From Lentisphaera araneosa HTCC2155 (GTDB taxonomy: Bacteria > Verrucomicrobiota > Lentisphaeria > Lentisphaerales > Lentisphaeraceae), in the NCBI RefSeq assembly GCF_000170755.1, contig NZ_ABCK01000021.1, forward strand, positions 28,092 to 92,091: 64,000 nucleotides of DNA. The letters run 5' to 3'. The stretch's first letter is position 1; every line of letters starts with the position of its first letter. Position numbers and translations under genes: made by a program. The notes beneath the pieces were generated by a model, which searched no databases, was not told the origin of the DNA, and saw only the letters and a program-made list of their open reading frames with translations. This document shows, piece after piece, positions 7,546-16,832 of the stretch.

Positions 7546-9534
7546 CTACTCTTTAGGTACGACTTCAACTACTCTCACTCGGATTGATCTTGGTAATTTA
7601 GATATTTGTTTATCATCTAACTGCCCTTCATAGCCTACCAACTCAGAGAGTTTTTTTAATGTATAAAGCTTGTTTAAGTCTTTAATTGGAGTGTCTCTAA
7701 TATCTAGTGTTTGGATTTTGATGGATTTGAGTTGAGCTAAATCTTCTACTGCTGAACCTTTGAGATTCAACTTATCTATCCGCATAAATCTTAAGATTGA
7801 TTGGCCTGAACTCTCGTCATCCGAACCTTTCAGATACTTAATTTGAGGGGAAGTTAAATCCAGTTTGTTACGATTATTCGAATACTCATAACCACTACCA
7901 TCCCATTGCGGATTAAGAATTTTTATGAGTTCCTTCACTACATGTCCAAAGCTAGCTGTATATTTTGACTTTTCAGAAACGTAAGCCAACATCTTCTCAC
8001 CTACTGAATAATGATTCTTGACTTTGCCCTTTAATTCCCCAATCAATTGAGCAAGGTTTATTGGCGTCAATTGATTTGTTTTTGCACTAATTAATGGCGC
8101 ATATTTTTCACATAGCTGTGAAATTTCAGGATAATTATTTGTATATGGAGAACGAAGTACATCATCAAAACGCTGCATAATAAATAGCGCATAAATAAAG
8201 TGTTCTTGCGCAACTGGATGCCCTGGAATTGTTGTCAAAATCTTTTGTGACTGATCAAGAGTTCGGGCCAATGATTCAGATGGATATTGGTAGATAAAGG
8301 TTTTTGAGGCGAGCTCAGCTTCTTCCAAAAAAGTCGAGGTTAGTTCATCGAGTAAACTACTCGCTTTAGCTGCAGCAGATTGTGCCTTTTCGCTAGCTAT
8401 TCTCGTCTCATTGACTTCTTTTTTAAGGGCATCTATAAAATAAAAACTTATAAAAACAATCACTAGTAATGCCGAAAAACTAACAAAAGAAGTCGCTTTA
8501 TTGCGTTTTATAAAAAGTTTAAATTCTTTATACAGGTTACTATCTTCAGCCAATGTTGAGTAGCCTGCCAAGTATTTTTGAATATCGCCTTTGAGCTCAA
8601 GTACGCTACTATAACGATGATCGGGTTCTAAGGCCATGGCTTTTTTCACCACTGCAATCAAGCTATTTGGTAATGAGAAATCAACTAGCGATTGAGGGTC
8701 TCTAACATTCCCCTTTAAGGTGCTCTTTAGTATATATTCAACACTACCTTCCAAAGGTCGATGATGAGTTAATATCGAATACAGAATACAGCCTAAAGAA
8801 TAGATATCTGAGCGTTTATCAGACTCTCCATTCAGATTAATTTGCTCAGGAGACATATAACCAGGTGTGCCAACTACTTTATTTTTAGAACTTATATGAT
8901 TTAATAAGTCAACTTCTAATAATGTTTCTTCAACACCTACTATTTCTGTATTATTTAATATTTTGCCTAGTCCCCAGTCACAAACGAGAACTTCACCAAA
9001 ATGCCCCACCTGAATATTGTCCGGTTTAAGGTCTAGGTGGATAATATTTTTAGAATGGGCATAGGAGATAGCTTCACATATTTTGACAAAAATCATAAGG
9101 AGTTCATGCAATGAATAAGTCTCTAAATACTCCTCGTCTTTGGTATTTAAGTTTTTAAAGATTTCCCCCAATGAGTCCCCTTCTTTAAGATCCATGGTAA
9201 AATAAGGTTGCCCCAAATCATTAAGTCCCACATCGTGAATTGAAATAATATTTGGATGCTCAAGTAAAGCGGTGAGGCGTGCCTCTCTTAAAAAAACTTC
9301 ATACAAATGTTTATCGTTGGGCTTACCTAATTCTGCAAAGGCTATGTAACGAGAGGTTGATAAATCAAAGGCACGTTTAATTGATTTCATTCCTCCGGTA
9401 GCCACCTGCTTTAATTCAGTATAACGCTCTTCAATATCACTGAGCTCGGAATAAATTGGAGAGTCTTGAAAATCAGCGGGTTCTTCATGAAAGAAATTTT
9501 TTAATTTTTTTGCCAAAGCCCTATCATCTGGCAT
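7546..9534 (-). CDS. Membrane Ser/Thr protein kinase lacking the VAIK lysine
   Basis: A Hanks-type kinase of 662 residues. Start ATG 9534 is chosen because it follows the sigma-factor stop by one base and has GGAGAA just upstream. Kinase domain about 35-325: glycine loop ATGGMKSIKRA (45-55), alpha-C REARLTALLEHPNI (83-96), catalytic loop HLDLKPDN (166-173), CDWGLGK with Asp186, and GTPGYMSPEQ (222-231). The position of the usual ATP-anchoring Lys is Ala67 (IAFAEL), while Lys50 stands where the third glycine of the loop would be, as in eukaryotic WNK kinases. A transmembrane segment covers about 349-369, then a coiled-coil stretch and a C-terminal region with leucine-rich-repeat-like lines (LKSIKIQTLDIRDTPI). 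Likely senses something outside or at the membrane and acts with the coupled sigma factor. Confidence 0.87.
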   Translation of the reverse strand: MPDDRALAKKLKNFFHEEPADFQDSPIYSELSDIEERYTELKQVATGGMKSIKRAFDLSTSRYIAFAELGKPNDKHLYEVFLREARLTALLEHPNIISIHDVGLNDLGQPYFTMDLKEGDSLGEIFKNLNTKDEEYLETYSLHELLMIFVKICEAISYAHSKNIIHLDLKPDNIQVGHFGEVLVCDWGLGKILNNTEIVGVEETLLEVDLLNHISSKNKVVGTPGYMSPEQINLNGESDKRSDIYSLGCILYSILTHHRPLEGSVEYILKSTLKGNVRDPQSLVDFSLPNSLIAVVKKAMALEPDHRYSSVLELKGDIQKYLAGYSTLAEDSNLYKEFKLFIKRNKATSFVSFSALLVIVFISFYFIDALKKEVNETRIASEKAQSAAAKASSLLDELTSTFLEEAELASKTFIYQYPSESLARTLDQSQKILTTIPGHPVAQEHFIYALFIMQRFDDVLRSPYTNNYPEISQLCEKYAPLISAKTNQLTPINLAQLIGELKGKVKNHYSVGEKMLAYVSEKSKYTASFGHVVKELIKILNPQWDGSGYEYSNNRNKLDLTSPQIKYLKGSDDESSGQSILRFMRIDKLNLKGSAVEDLAQLKSIKIQTLDIRDTPIKDLNKLYTLKKLSELVGYEGQLDDKQISKLPRSIRVRVVEVVPKE

Positions 9535-9535
9535 T

Positions 9536-10147
9536 TTATTCTCCAAATAAATACATTTCTGACTTGAGATTAGAAATCTCAACGACAAGCCTTTCTTTAA
9601 CGCGATTTTTAAGCTTACTTACTGACGTAAATGCAATATCTAATTTCTCAGCTATTTCGGTTGAGGGTACGTTATCCATACTCATTTCAAAAACGGCCAT
9701 AGCTTTACCTGAGAAATTATTTCGAATACGTTCAAGAGCCGTCTGGACGACATAAACTTCCCATTCATTTTGAATAATCTTTTCTATATCAGGCTGAACA
9801 ACAGAAAGTTGTTTCTTATTTTCATCCCAGAACTTTGAAGTCTTGTTTGCCTGACTATTAACTTTTCTGTAATAATCAATAACTTTATTGTGTATTACTG
9901 TACTCATCCAAGTCCGAAAACGAGCCTTGCTTTTATCCAGCTCAAAAGTTGGGAGACTTTTCCATAGGGAGAGAAGAACGATCTGAGAAAGGTCATCTTT
10001 ATCATTTGAATTCACCCCCATCTCACTTAAGACCACTTTAACAAAATTTGAGTAATAAAAAGTAAATTCATCCCAAGCGTGATGATCATTCGGATTTTTA
10101 GCTCTTTGCAATAATGAGAGGCGAGTATTCCAATTATTTTCACTCAT
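9536..10147 (-). CDS. ECF-like RNA polymerase sigma factor
   Basis: A 203-residue sigma-70-family protein. Region 2 is visible at about 50-95 (DDLSQIVLLSLWKSLPTFE, then RFRTWMSTVIHNKVIDYYRK), and a region 4 helix-turn-helix at about 155-190 (VPSTEIAEKLDIAFTSVSKLKNRVKERL). It is the first gene of a two-gene unit with the kinase, whose start follows its stop by one base. Kinase-linked ECF factors are common in planctomycetes and relatives, where phosphorylation is thought to activate the sigma factor. No CTGTCT-N18-CG element is seen in its own upstream region. It is the only sigma factor in the window and so a candidate, untested, reader of that element. Confidence 0.88.
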   Translation of the reverse strand: MSENNWNTRLSLLQRAKNPNDHHAWDEFTFYYSNFVKVVLSEMGVNSNDKDDLSQIVLLSLWKSLPTFELDKSKARFRTWMSTVIHNKVIDYYRKVNSQANKTSKFWDENKKQLSVVQPDIEKIIQNEWEVYVVQTALERIRNNFSGKAMAVFEMSMDNVPSTEIAEKLDIAFTSVSKLKNRVKERLVVEISNLKSEMYLFGE

Positions 10148-10345
10148 AATTCAACTCTTTAATTAAGTATTGGTTTGTTACTAAAATACACATTCAATTT
10201 TTATACTCAGCATTAATTACACTAAATTTATTTCGAACTCAAATAAATATACTATCAAAATCCACCCATTTTTAGTCTACTCGAATCCTTTAGAGAAATT
10301 AATTAGTAAAACATGACTTAACTCACCATTATCTTACGCCTAAAA

Positions 10346-11032
10346 TTACTCGAAATTAATAAGGTTAATACGACTTGATTTGAACTGATAACCCTCGCCG
10401 CTGATTACATTATTCTCGGCAATATGGCCATCGACAAAAGCAGCTACAAACCTTGGGTTTCCCGGCTCATGATTAAAACGTAAATATTGAGAACTTGGCT
10501 CAAATATCCATATATAATAGTCTTTCTCAACTATAGCCGCCATGGTGCTGGTATTATAAATATCAGAACTTCTTAAGCTACCTTCGTCAGAATCTAAATC
10601 GTCAGCAGTTTCTTTCCTTTGTACTCCATGGTAATAACAACCTTTTTGGGAGAAATATTTATACCCATTACTTTCTGCAATTGGGCAGTTAGCTACTGGC
10701 ACCTCTTCACCGTCAGAATCATGCCCCAAATAAGTGTTCACAGGGCGCTCCGTTACATCCATTGCGTGTTTAGCCTGTGTTCCTTTTTGTCCGAACCAAT
10801 GAGTCCCATTATTTTCAGAAATAGAGGAATCTAGTCCAGAAAAACTTGGATAATATTCATTATTATCTTCTTGGTACAGAGTTGTTGCTAAAGAAATATT
10901 TTTAAGATTTGATTTACAAACAGCTGCTCTTGCTTTGAGCCTAGCCTTTGATAAGCCTGGAATAAGTAAGGAGGCCAAAATACCGATAATGGCGACAACA
11001 AGAAGTAGTTCAATTAAGGTGAATTTTTTCAT
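10346..11032 (-). CDS. Pseudopilin-like protein with VDGH motif
   Basis: A 228-residue protein starting with a type IV prepilin-type N-terminus: short basic leader, [22 protein letters not shown], with Glu5 of the mature helix. After the hydrophobic helix comes a globular domain with several Cys and a C-terminal FVDGHIAENN motif, typical of the large stand-alone families of PVC bacteria annotated as type II secretion or DUF1559-like. Expected to be cut by a prepilin peptidase and to sit in the inner membrane. No secretion machinery genes lie nearby. A promoter element is at 11064-11096. Confidence 0.88.
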   Translation of the reverse strand: MKKFTLIELLLVVAIIGILASLLIPGLSKARLKARAAVCKSNLKNISLATTLYQEDNNEYYPSFSGLDSSISENNGTHWFGQKGTQAKHAMDVTERPVNTYLGHDSDGEEVPVANCPIAESNGYKYFSQKGCYYHGVQRKETADDLDSDEGSLRSSDIYNTSTMAAIVEKDYYIWIFEPSSQYLRFNHEPGNPRFVAAFVDGHIAENNVISGEGYQFKSSRINLINFE

Positions 11033-11063
11033 TTTTGTGACTCTCTTAGCTTATTATTAATAA

Positions 11064-11096
11064 ACAAGTTCGAAATCAAAACAGCAAAAGAGACAG
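11064..11096 (-). promoter_or_regulatory. CTGTCT-N18-CG element before pseudopilin
   Basis: CTGTCT (11096-11091), 18 bases, CGAACTTG (from 11072), 39 bases before the ATG at 11032. Confidence 0.75.
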
Positions 11097-11139
11097 TTAT
11101 ATACAAAAAAAAATAAAAAATTATTTTAAGCTTCGATAT

Positions 11140-12198
11140 TTAAAGAATTAACATTGAACCTGAACCAATTTTATGTTCCTTAAATAACTTCAAAGACCCA
11201 TCCTTATTAATTTTAAATTGATAGGTCATGTCAGTTTTCACCGATGAGGTAAACAAAAACCCTCCACTTTTATCCACAATAATTCCCCTTGGGCCTTTAG
11301 CGGGTATTTCAAAAGTACCCACTCGAGATATAACCTCACCACTTTGGGGATCAAGGCGAAACGTCGTTATTGATGTAGGAGACTTTTTTTTCTTTGTCCC
11401 CCTATTGGGTGTGAACAAGAATTCATTATTAGGAGATAAAACTACTGTTGTGGGCAGGACATGAACTCCCTCATCAACAGTCGAAAACTCCTGCCAAAGT
11501 TTTACGCCATTTTCATCATACTTCAAAGAAGCTAGCCCACCCCCCTTTTCATAGGTACAATAAAGGACATTTTTGTGGGGATGAAAAGCCAAGCTACGAA
11601 AAGCCGAAAAACCCTTATCTTCAAATTTTGCCCCCTCGATATATGGTGTACTCAAAGGCTGAAGTTTACCGGAATCTGCATTAAGACTAAATTGATAAAG
11701 TCGATTATGCCCATTATGGGGGACAAATACCAATGCCCCATCATTGGAAACTCCGATATCATGAGGGTTTTTAGTTGTCGTGATCTCCTGGAACTGCCTG
11801 CCCGTATGAAGATTATCCTTCATCTCCAATACCGAAACCGTGTTAGCTTTGTAATTATACTTAAAATAAAAACGACCACATCTAGAAATAGTACCGCTAC
11901 CACCACTTGCGATAGCTGCTTTACCTAAAAAAGTGAGCTTACCTTGATCCCCGATCAGAGCTGTTCCCAATTCACTTGAACTCTCATTGCTGATCGAGAA
12001 ATAAAGGTGTTTCCCATCGGGTGAAAGCGTGAGTCCACCCGGGCCACCTGGAATACCCAGTTGATTAAGCAAATGTAAATCGCCATTATCTTTGAGCAGG
12101 TACTGTTCAATCAGATTTTCACTCTTTTTAGAGAGGTAAAAATACTGATCCGCATTAGCAAAGGGAATGATAAAAATGATTAGTAAGAACCGAATCAT
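11140..12198 (-). CDS. Secreted lactonase-fold beta-propeller protein
   Basis: A 352-residue protein with signal peptide (1-16) and repeated blades such as LTLSPDGKHLYFS, IGVSNDGALVFVP, LAFHPHKNVLYCT, VVLSPNNEFLFTP and IIVDKSGGFLFTS. This is the seven-bladed propeller of the 6-phosphogluconolactonase/3-carboxymuconate cyclase-like family (PF10282). The exact reaction is unknown; secretion makes a sugar-lactone or structural role more likely than a pentose-phosphate role. Its start overlaps the stop of the DUF1080 gene by four bases, placing it last in the operon from 16583. A KKKK basic patch occurs in one loop. Confidence 0.85.
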   Translation of the reverse strand: MIRFLLIIFIIPFANADQYFYLSKKSENLIEQYLLKDNGDLHLLNQLGIPGGPGGLTLSPDGKHLYFSISNESSSELGTALIGDQGKLTFLGKAAIASGGSGTISRCGRFYFKYNYKANTVSVLEMKDNLHTGRQFQEITTTKNPHDIGVSNDGALVFVPHNGHNRLYQFSLNADSGKLQPLSTPYIEGAKFEDKGFSAFRSLAFHPHKNVLYCTYEKGGGLASLKYDENGVKLWQEFSTVDEGVHVLPTTVVLSPNNEFLFTPNRGTKKKKSPTSITTFRLDPQSGEVISRVGTFEIPAKGPRGIIVDKSGGFLFTSSVKTDMTYQFKINKDGSLKLFKEHKIGSGSMLIL

Positions 12199-12923
12199 AA
12201 GGCTTTGACCCTAACATTTCGCCATTTAACACTAATGACTTGTTTTTGACCTTTAGGATGCCCCGTCATACCAAGTACAATTGGACCACTCATGGGCTCT
12301 TCACTTTTTACTAAACTGTTTTTTTCTAGAGTCTCTCTCACGTTTTTGAGTTCCGCAACTAACAGGTCATCGAACCAATGTTGAATTGAGTTATCCTTCA
12401 CAACAATTTTGACTTTGTGCCATTTGTTTTTTTGAAACTCGACTTCTTTGTGATCTGCTATCAGACTCTTACTCCCCGTATAACGTATCTCGGCTTCACC
12501 AGTCGTTTTTGGCCAATTGCCGAAACCATAAGAAAAGCCGTGAAGGCTTTTATACTTGCGCCCCTTTCCCTTCCACTGAGTATCCAGAAACTGACCATGA
12601 TAACCCACAAAGGCACAGCTTCTAAGATCACTTGTCATGACTTCCGCTTCGAAGATAAAGTTATTATAAGTCTTCTTTGTACAGAGAAACTTTCCTATGC
12701 TTTGATAATGGGATTCAACCACAAAAGCATCTTCTTTTACGCTAAAATTTTTGGGTGATTTTTTATTTAAGCGACGGCTATTAAAACCATTTTCTTTGAG
12801 TTCCCAATCTTCTTCAAAGTTGCTCGGTGAATAATCCTTCCAGTCATTTTCAGTTGTTGCATTTACAGAATTATAACTGGACATCAACAGACATACAGAA
12901 AGACATATTAAATGTAATCTCAA
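12195..12923 (-). CDS. Secreted DUF1080 (3-keto-disaccharide hydrolase-like) protein
   Basis: A 242-residue protein with signal peptide (1-22) and a concanavalin-like jelly-roll domain. DUF1080 features include FVVESHYQSIGKFLCTKKTYNNFIFEAEV-type strands, a Trp-rich middle (QFLDTQWKGKG) and KWHKVKIVVKDNSIQHWFDD. The family is annotated as 3-keto-disaccharide hydrolase domain and is abundant in planctomycetes and Lentisphaerae. It lies ten bases after the cytochrome-c/DUF1592 gene and overlaps the lactonase by four bases, so all are one transcript. Confidence 0.85.
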   Translation of the reverse strand: MRLHLICLSVCLLMSSYNSVNATTENDWKDYSPSNFEEDWELKENGFNSRRLNKKSPKNFSVKEDAFVVESHYQSIGKFLCTKKTYNNFIFEAEVMTSDLRSCAFVGYHGQFLDTQWKGKGRKYKSLHGFSYGFGNWPKTTGEAEIRYTGSKSLIADHKEVEFQKNKWHKVKIVVKDNSIQHWFDDLLVAELKNVRETLEKNSLVKSEEPMSGPIVLGMTGHPKGQKQVISVKWRNVRVKAL

Positions 12924-12933
12924 TTTTGCTCTC

Positions 12934-15333
12934 CTATTTCATAGTAAATTCATTGCTAAGAACTATATCAGAAATAATATCTCTTAGCTTATAGTCATTG
13001 CTTTTTGCCTTTGCCGATAACTGGTCAACTAAAGCCCCATCAGCAAATCCAACTTTCCGTGCGAAGGCATAGGAGCACAATTGCTCAATGAAGGCCTTAG
13101 CAAAATTATCTTTATTATTCAAAAGTAATTTTCGTTGCTCAAAATAATTTTTATAGGAGCCTAAACCCGGAAGTTTGCCTTCGACTACATTTTTATTCTG
13201 TTTATTAATCCCCACCCATTGACCTGATTGATCAAAGGATTCCAAGCCAAAGCCCGCTGGATCAATTGTTTTATGGCAAGAAGCACATTGAGCTTGTTCC
13301 TGGTGCGCCTTTAACTTATCTTTGATATTGCCCTGAGTTTGAATTTCCAGATCTGGCACATTAGGCGGAGGCGGAGGCGATGCCATGCCCATCATTTTTG
13401 TCAAAACAAAATTCCCGCGCAAGACGGGTGAACTTCTATCCCCATTGCCCAACATTGCAAGAATTGCCCCCATTCCCATAAGCCCTCCCCTGGGAGAGTC
13501 ACTTGGCAATTTCACTATTTGAAATTTGTTCTCCGAAACCTTTACTGGTAGCTTGTAGTAGGATGCCAAAGTTTGATTTAATACCAAAAATTCTGAATCC
13601 AACAAATTGCTTATACTCAAATTGCGCAGAATTAAAGCTCTAAAGAATTCAAGAGGTTCTTGTTTTAAGAGTTGTTCCAATTGCAGGCTGTACTTTTGCG
13701 GGCCCGAGTCATGAGCATTTTTAACTTCGATAAGATCTAGGTTCTCCATCTCCAACCACTTCTTGAAAAAACCCTCACTAAAGGCTCGTGAACGGGGATC
13801 CTTTAGCATTCTTATAAGTTGTTGATTTAAAACACTTTTACTTCTTAATTCCCTACTAGAAACTAGCTTATACAACTCCTTATCTGGTGGGGCACTCCAC
13901 AGAAAGTAAGAAAGTCGTATCGCCAATTCCAAATCAGAAATACTCTTACTACTGCCGGAGGCTTCTGTTAGGTAGACAAACTTTGGTGAGGAAAGGATGA
14001 TCACTAATGGCTCCTTTATGGCCGCAATTTCGTCCATGCCATTTTTTACATTTTCTTTATATATCCCCATCAAAAACTTATAAAAATCAAATGTAATCTG
14101 ACGTCCCCGATAAGCTCTAAGTGCAAAATGTTTGATCACTTTACCTGCGTAACGTTCATGTGATTCGCTACTTTTTTTACCAACTGGAAAAATCTTTTTG
14201 TAAGAAGCTTCAGTAGCTCCCGTTTCTCTGTGTTCTATAGCGAAAGAACTTAAAATGAGCTTAGGTCCCCCCACACTTATATCGGGAAAACCACCTTTGG
14301 ATTTATTTTTCCTCTTTCGTTTTCCCCTGTTCTGTTGCGTCTGACTCGCGAAAAACTTTAGCTTAAAAACTGTTTTTATACTGCAGTAAACATCAAAAAC
14401 AAGCACTTGCTTCTTAGTCGACAGTTCGGAAATATCTAAGTGACGATCCCCAATGACTAAATAGGCCTTATCCCCAGTTTTGAGATTCTTTAGCTGAGCT
14501 TCGATCGCTATTTTATAATTTCCCAAGCCATTAAATAAGCCATTTCTGCCCTCTTTCGTCGTAAATTTAACTTCTTGGTCATGTTCAATGACAAGCCCCT
14601 TTTGAGCTTCAGCTTGCTTCAGGTAAGCCTTGAGATAATCATACTCGGCTTTTTGCTCTTCGACTCGGCCCTTTTTCCCTGAACTCTTTTTGCTTTGAGA
14701 CTTATCCTTTTCAAATCCTGCCAACTTCTTTTTAATCCAATCATTTTTTTCCTGAGCCAAATTTTTCTTTTTATAGCTTGTGACTTTTGGCGCTTCCTGA
14801 GCAAAAACTTTGCTTAAGGCTTCATTGGCATATTCACGATATTTCCCTAATAAAAAAGAAGAAACATAAAGACCTTCACCATGATTATCGTATTCTGCAG
14901 TTGATTGATCGTCGATTATATCTTTTTCATCAAAGCGCACTCCAGTGAGTTCAAACATGGTGTTGATATATTCACGTTTATTAAGGCGACGCATCACTAC
15001 TTCACGGTTTTTCCCATAATGGTGTTTTTTGGCCTTCTCTATTTCGTAAGTCAAGACCTCAAGAACTTCGGTCAATTCTTTTTTTGATGGCTGCGGTTCA
15101 TCTTCAGGTGGCATTGTCGCACCATTTAATTCATCTAAAATGAATTGCCATTGCTCGGCGCTCTCTAAGCTTGAAAAATTCATAGAGATATTATCTAAAC
15201 GCAACTTCCCCTTTTGTTTCTCAACACCATGACATGAAATGCAGTGCTGCTCAAAAAAGGGCTTAATTGTTTGCTCAAAATCACCGGCTTGAAGTGAGGC
15301 CAAACAAAACAAAGTTAGAATAAAGTATTTCAT
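12934..15333 (-). CDS. Planctomycete-type cytochrome c / DUF1592-DUF1588 protein
   Basis: A 799-residue secreted protein. After the signal peptide (1-16) a heme-binding motif CISCH (31-35) marks a planctomycete cytochrome c domain, followed by the chain typical of the family: DUF1587 (around RRLNKREYINTMFELTGV), DUF1595, DUF1592 (LSYFLWSAPPDKELY), DUF1588 (RGGLMGMGAILAML ... CASCHKTIDPAGFGLESFD) and DUF1585 at the end. A second CxxCH is in the DUF1588 part. The biochemical role is unproven; redox function at the cell surface is inferred from the heme motif. Two Lys/Arg/Ser-rich inserts are present (about 206-222 and 335-347). Overlaps the DUF1552 gene by four bases. Confidence 0.9.
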   Translation of the reverse strand: MKYFILTLFCLASLQAGDFEQTIKPFFEQHCISCHGVEKQKGKLRLDNISMNFSSLESAEQWQFILDELNGATMPPEDEPQPSKKELTEVLEVLTYEIEKAKKHHYGKNREVVMRRLNKREYINTMFELTGVRFDEKDIIDDQSTAEYDNHGEGLYVSSFLLGKYREYANEALSKVFAQEAPKVTSYKKKNLAQEKNDWIKKKLAGFEKDKSQSKKSSGKKGRVEEQKAEYDYLKAYLKQAEAQKGLVIEHDQEVKFTTKEGRNGLFNGLGNYKIAIEAQLKNLKTGDKAYLVIGDRHLDISELSTKKQVLVFDVYCSIKTVFKLKFFASQTQQNRGKRKRKNKSKGGFPDISVGGPKLILSSFAIEHRETGATEASYKKIFPVGKKSSESHERYAGKVIKHFALRAYRGRQITFDFYKFLMGIYKENVKNGMDEIAAIKEPLVIILSSPKFVYLTEASGSSKSISDLELAIRLSYFLWSAPPDKELYKLVSSRELRSKSVLNQQLIRMLKDPRSRAFSEGFFKKWLEMENLDLIEVKNAHDSGPQKYSLQLEQLLKQEPLEFFRALILRNLSISNLLDSEFLVLNQTLASYYKLPVKVSENKFQIVKLPSDSPRGGLMGMGAILAMLGNGDRSSPVLRGNFVLTKMMGMASPPPPPNVPDLEIQTQGNIKDKLKAHQEQAQCASCHKTIDPAGFGLESFDQSGQWVGINKQNKNVVEGKLPGLGSYKNYFEQRKLLLNNKDNFAKAFIEQLCSYAFARKVGFADGALVDQLSAKAKSNDYKLRDIISDIVLSNEFTMK

Positions 15334-16583
15334 GCGCGTATTTGCTCTATGAGGCTATTGCTATGAGAAAAGGTCTCCATTTCCAATCCAGCACTTTGCA
15401 AGAGTGTTAGCCAAAGGTTGCTCAAGCGATTTTTACCCTCTTGGAGTTCAACATACCCTGCGGGTTTAATCTTACCCTGCCCTCCCCCGGTTACAATCAA
15501 GGGTAATTTGGCATTCATATGACCACTACGAACACCACTGCCATAAGTCAAAATTGTATTGTCGAAAAGACTCAAACCATCAAAATCTTTAGTTGCCTTC
15601 AAACGATCTATTAAGTACGAAAACAACTCACTCTGAGCCTGATCTTTGATGATGGATTGTTCTATTAACGAACTGTTTCCACCGTGATGATTAATGGGAT
15701 GAGCATTACTTAAAGACAACTCTTTTAACAAGGCGTTGAGCGGTTGTCTATAGGATATGACTCGTGTTAGATCTGTTTGAAGTGCCGCCACCATGAGATC
15801 ATACATCACTTTTATTTGCTCTTTTCCTTGCAAACCTTTTTTGGGTCGTGGCACCCCCGCTTTAGGCTTTGGTGTATCGATCCACTGCTCCGATTTTGCC
15901 AAGTTTTTTTCTATATGTCTGATAGAGGTAAAATACTCATCTAGTTTATCCTTATCCGTTTTTGAGACTCTTTTCTCTAAAAGACGACTCTGGTAACGAA
16001 ACGCATCCATGATACTTCTTTCTTTTTGAATCATTTGGCGACGTTGTTCAACGGTCACTTTGCCGTCCCCAAACAACTCATTAAACAAGGCTACTGGATC
16101 AGTATAACCAGGCACAGGCTTGCCATATTTATCCCAGGATAAAGACAAACCAGCTCCTGCACCTTCATTGCCTAAACAACTTAATTGCAGTGAGGAATAA
16201 CGCGTATCCTTCCCAAGTTTTTCTGCGGCGAGTTGGTCACAGGAAATTAAATCATAAGCCCCATCCTTAGGCTGCCTAAAGTTCATGCAGGTCAAATAAT
16301 AAGCCAGGGTATTATGGGGGTGATGAGCATTGTGCAAGGGCGAAATATTTTTAAAGATGGTGAGATCATCTTTATGTTTCTCAAGCGGTTTCAAACCTTT
16401 TGTAATCTGAAAATTTTTACCTGTTGAATTTGGAAACCAATTATCTTTATTAGTTACTCCCCACGGAAAGCCAATAAACATAAGGCGAAGCGGCACCCCT
16501 GCACTCTTCTCATTAGCATAAGTCTCAAGCATTGGTAAAGTTAATAGCACGCCGGCGCCCTGCAAAAAATGTCTTCGATTCAT
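15330..16583 (-). CDS. DUF1552 protein with Tat-like signal
   Basis: A 417-residue protein of the DUF1552 family, starting with MNRRHFLQGAG, a twin-arginine-type signal, and continuing with LRLMFIGFPWGV, a His-rich ISPLHNAHHPHNT region and a C-terminal GSGVRSGHMNAKLPLIVTGGG. DUF1552 proteins nearly always sit beside DUF1592 cytochromes; the related DUF1501 family belongs to the alkaline-phosphatase/sulfatase fold, but no reaction is known here. First gene of a four-gene operon (16583 to 11140) with four-base overlaps; its promoter is at 16612-16643, back to back with the sulfatase promoter. Confidence 0.9.
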   Translation of the reverse strand: MNRRHFLQGAGVLLTLPMLETYANEKSAGVPLRLMFIGFPWGVTNKDNWFPNSTGKNFQITKGLKPLEKHKDDLTIFKNISPLHNAHHPHNTLAYYLTCMNFRQPKDGAYDLISCDQLAAEKLGKDTRYSSLQLSCLGNEGAGAGLSLSWDKYGKPVPGYTDPVALFNELFGDGKVTVEQRRQMIQKERSIMDAFRYQSRLLEKRVSKTDKDKLDEYFTSIRHIEKNLAKSEQWIDTPKPKAGVPRPKKGLQGKEQIKVMYDLMVAALQTDLTRVISYRQPLNALLKELSLSNAHPINHHGGNSSLIEQSIIKDQAQSELFSYLIDRLKATKDFDGLSLFDNTILTYGSGVRSGHMNAKLPLIVTGGGQGKIKPAGYVELQEGKNRLSNLWLTLLQSAGLEMETFSHSNSLIEQIRA

Positions 16584-16611
16584 GAAAAAACCTTCCGTCT
16601 TAATTTGTAGA

Positions 16612-16643
16612 CCTATACGAATCCAAAGTATATAAAAAGACAG
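16612..16643 (-). promoter_or_regulatory. CTGTCT-N18-CG element before DUF1552 operon
   Basis: CTGTCT (16643-16638), 18 bases, CGTATAGG (from 16619), 35 bases before the ATG. Divergent from the next element, 28 bases apart. Confidence 0.78.
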
Positions 16644-16671
16644 CAGTGATTTTTTAAAATTATTTCAACTA

Positions 16672-16703
16672 CTGTCTTTCAGGTTTCATCAAAAACGTAA
16701 AGG
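16672..16703 (+). promoter_or_regulatory. CTGTCT-N18-CG element before sulfatase
   Basis: CTGTCT (16672-16677), 18 bases, CGTAAAGG (from 16696). It lies 130 bases before the ATG, implying a long leader. Confidence 0.74.
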
Positions 16704-16832
16704 TCTTAAAATAAGCAGGATTAAAATCATTCAGAAGAAAAACTTCTGTTAACAGTTTTCCCGATCAATATTTACGGGACATCTACTATTCTAGAAAATT
16801 TTAAAAACACACTTTACGGAGAAAAATAATTA

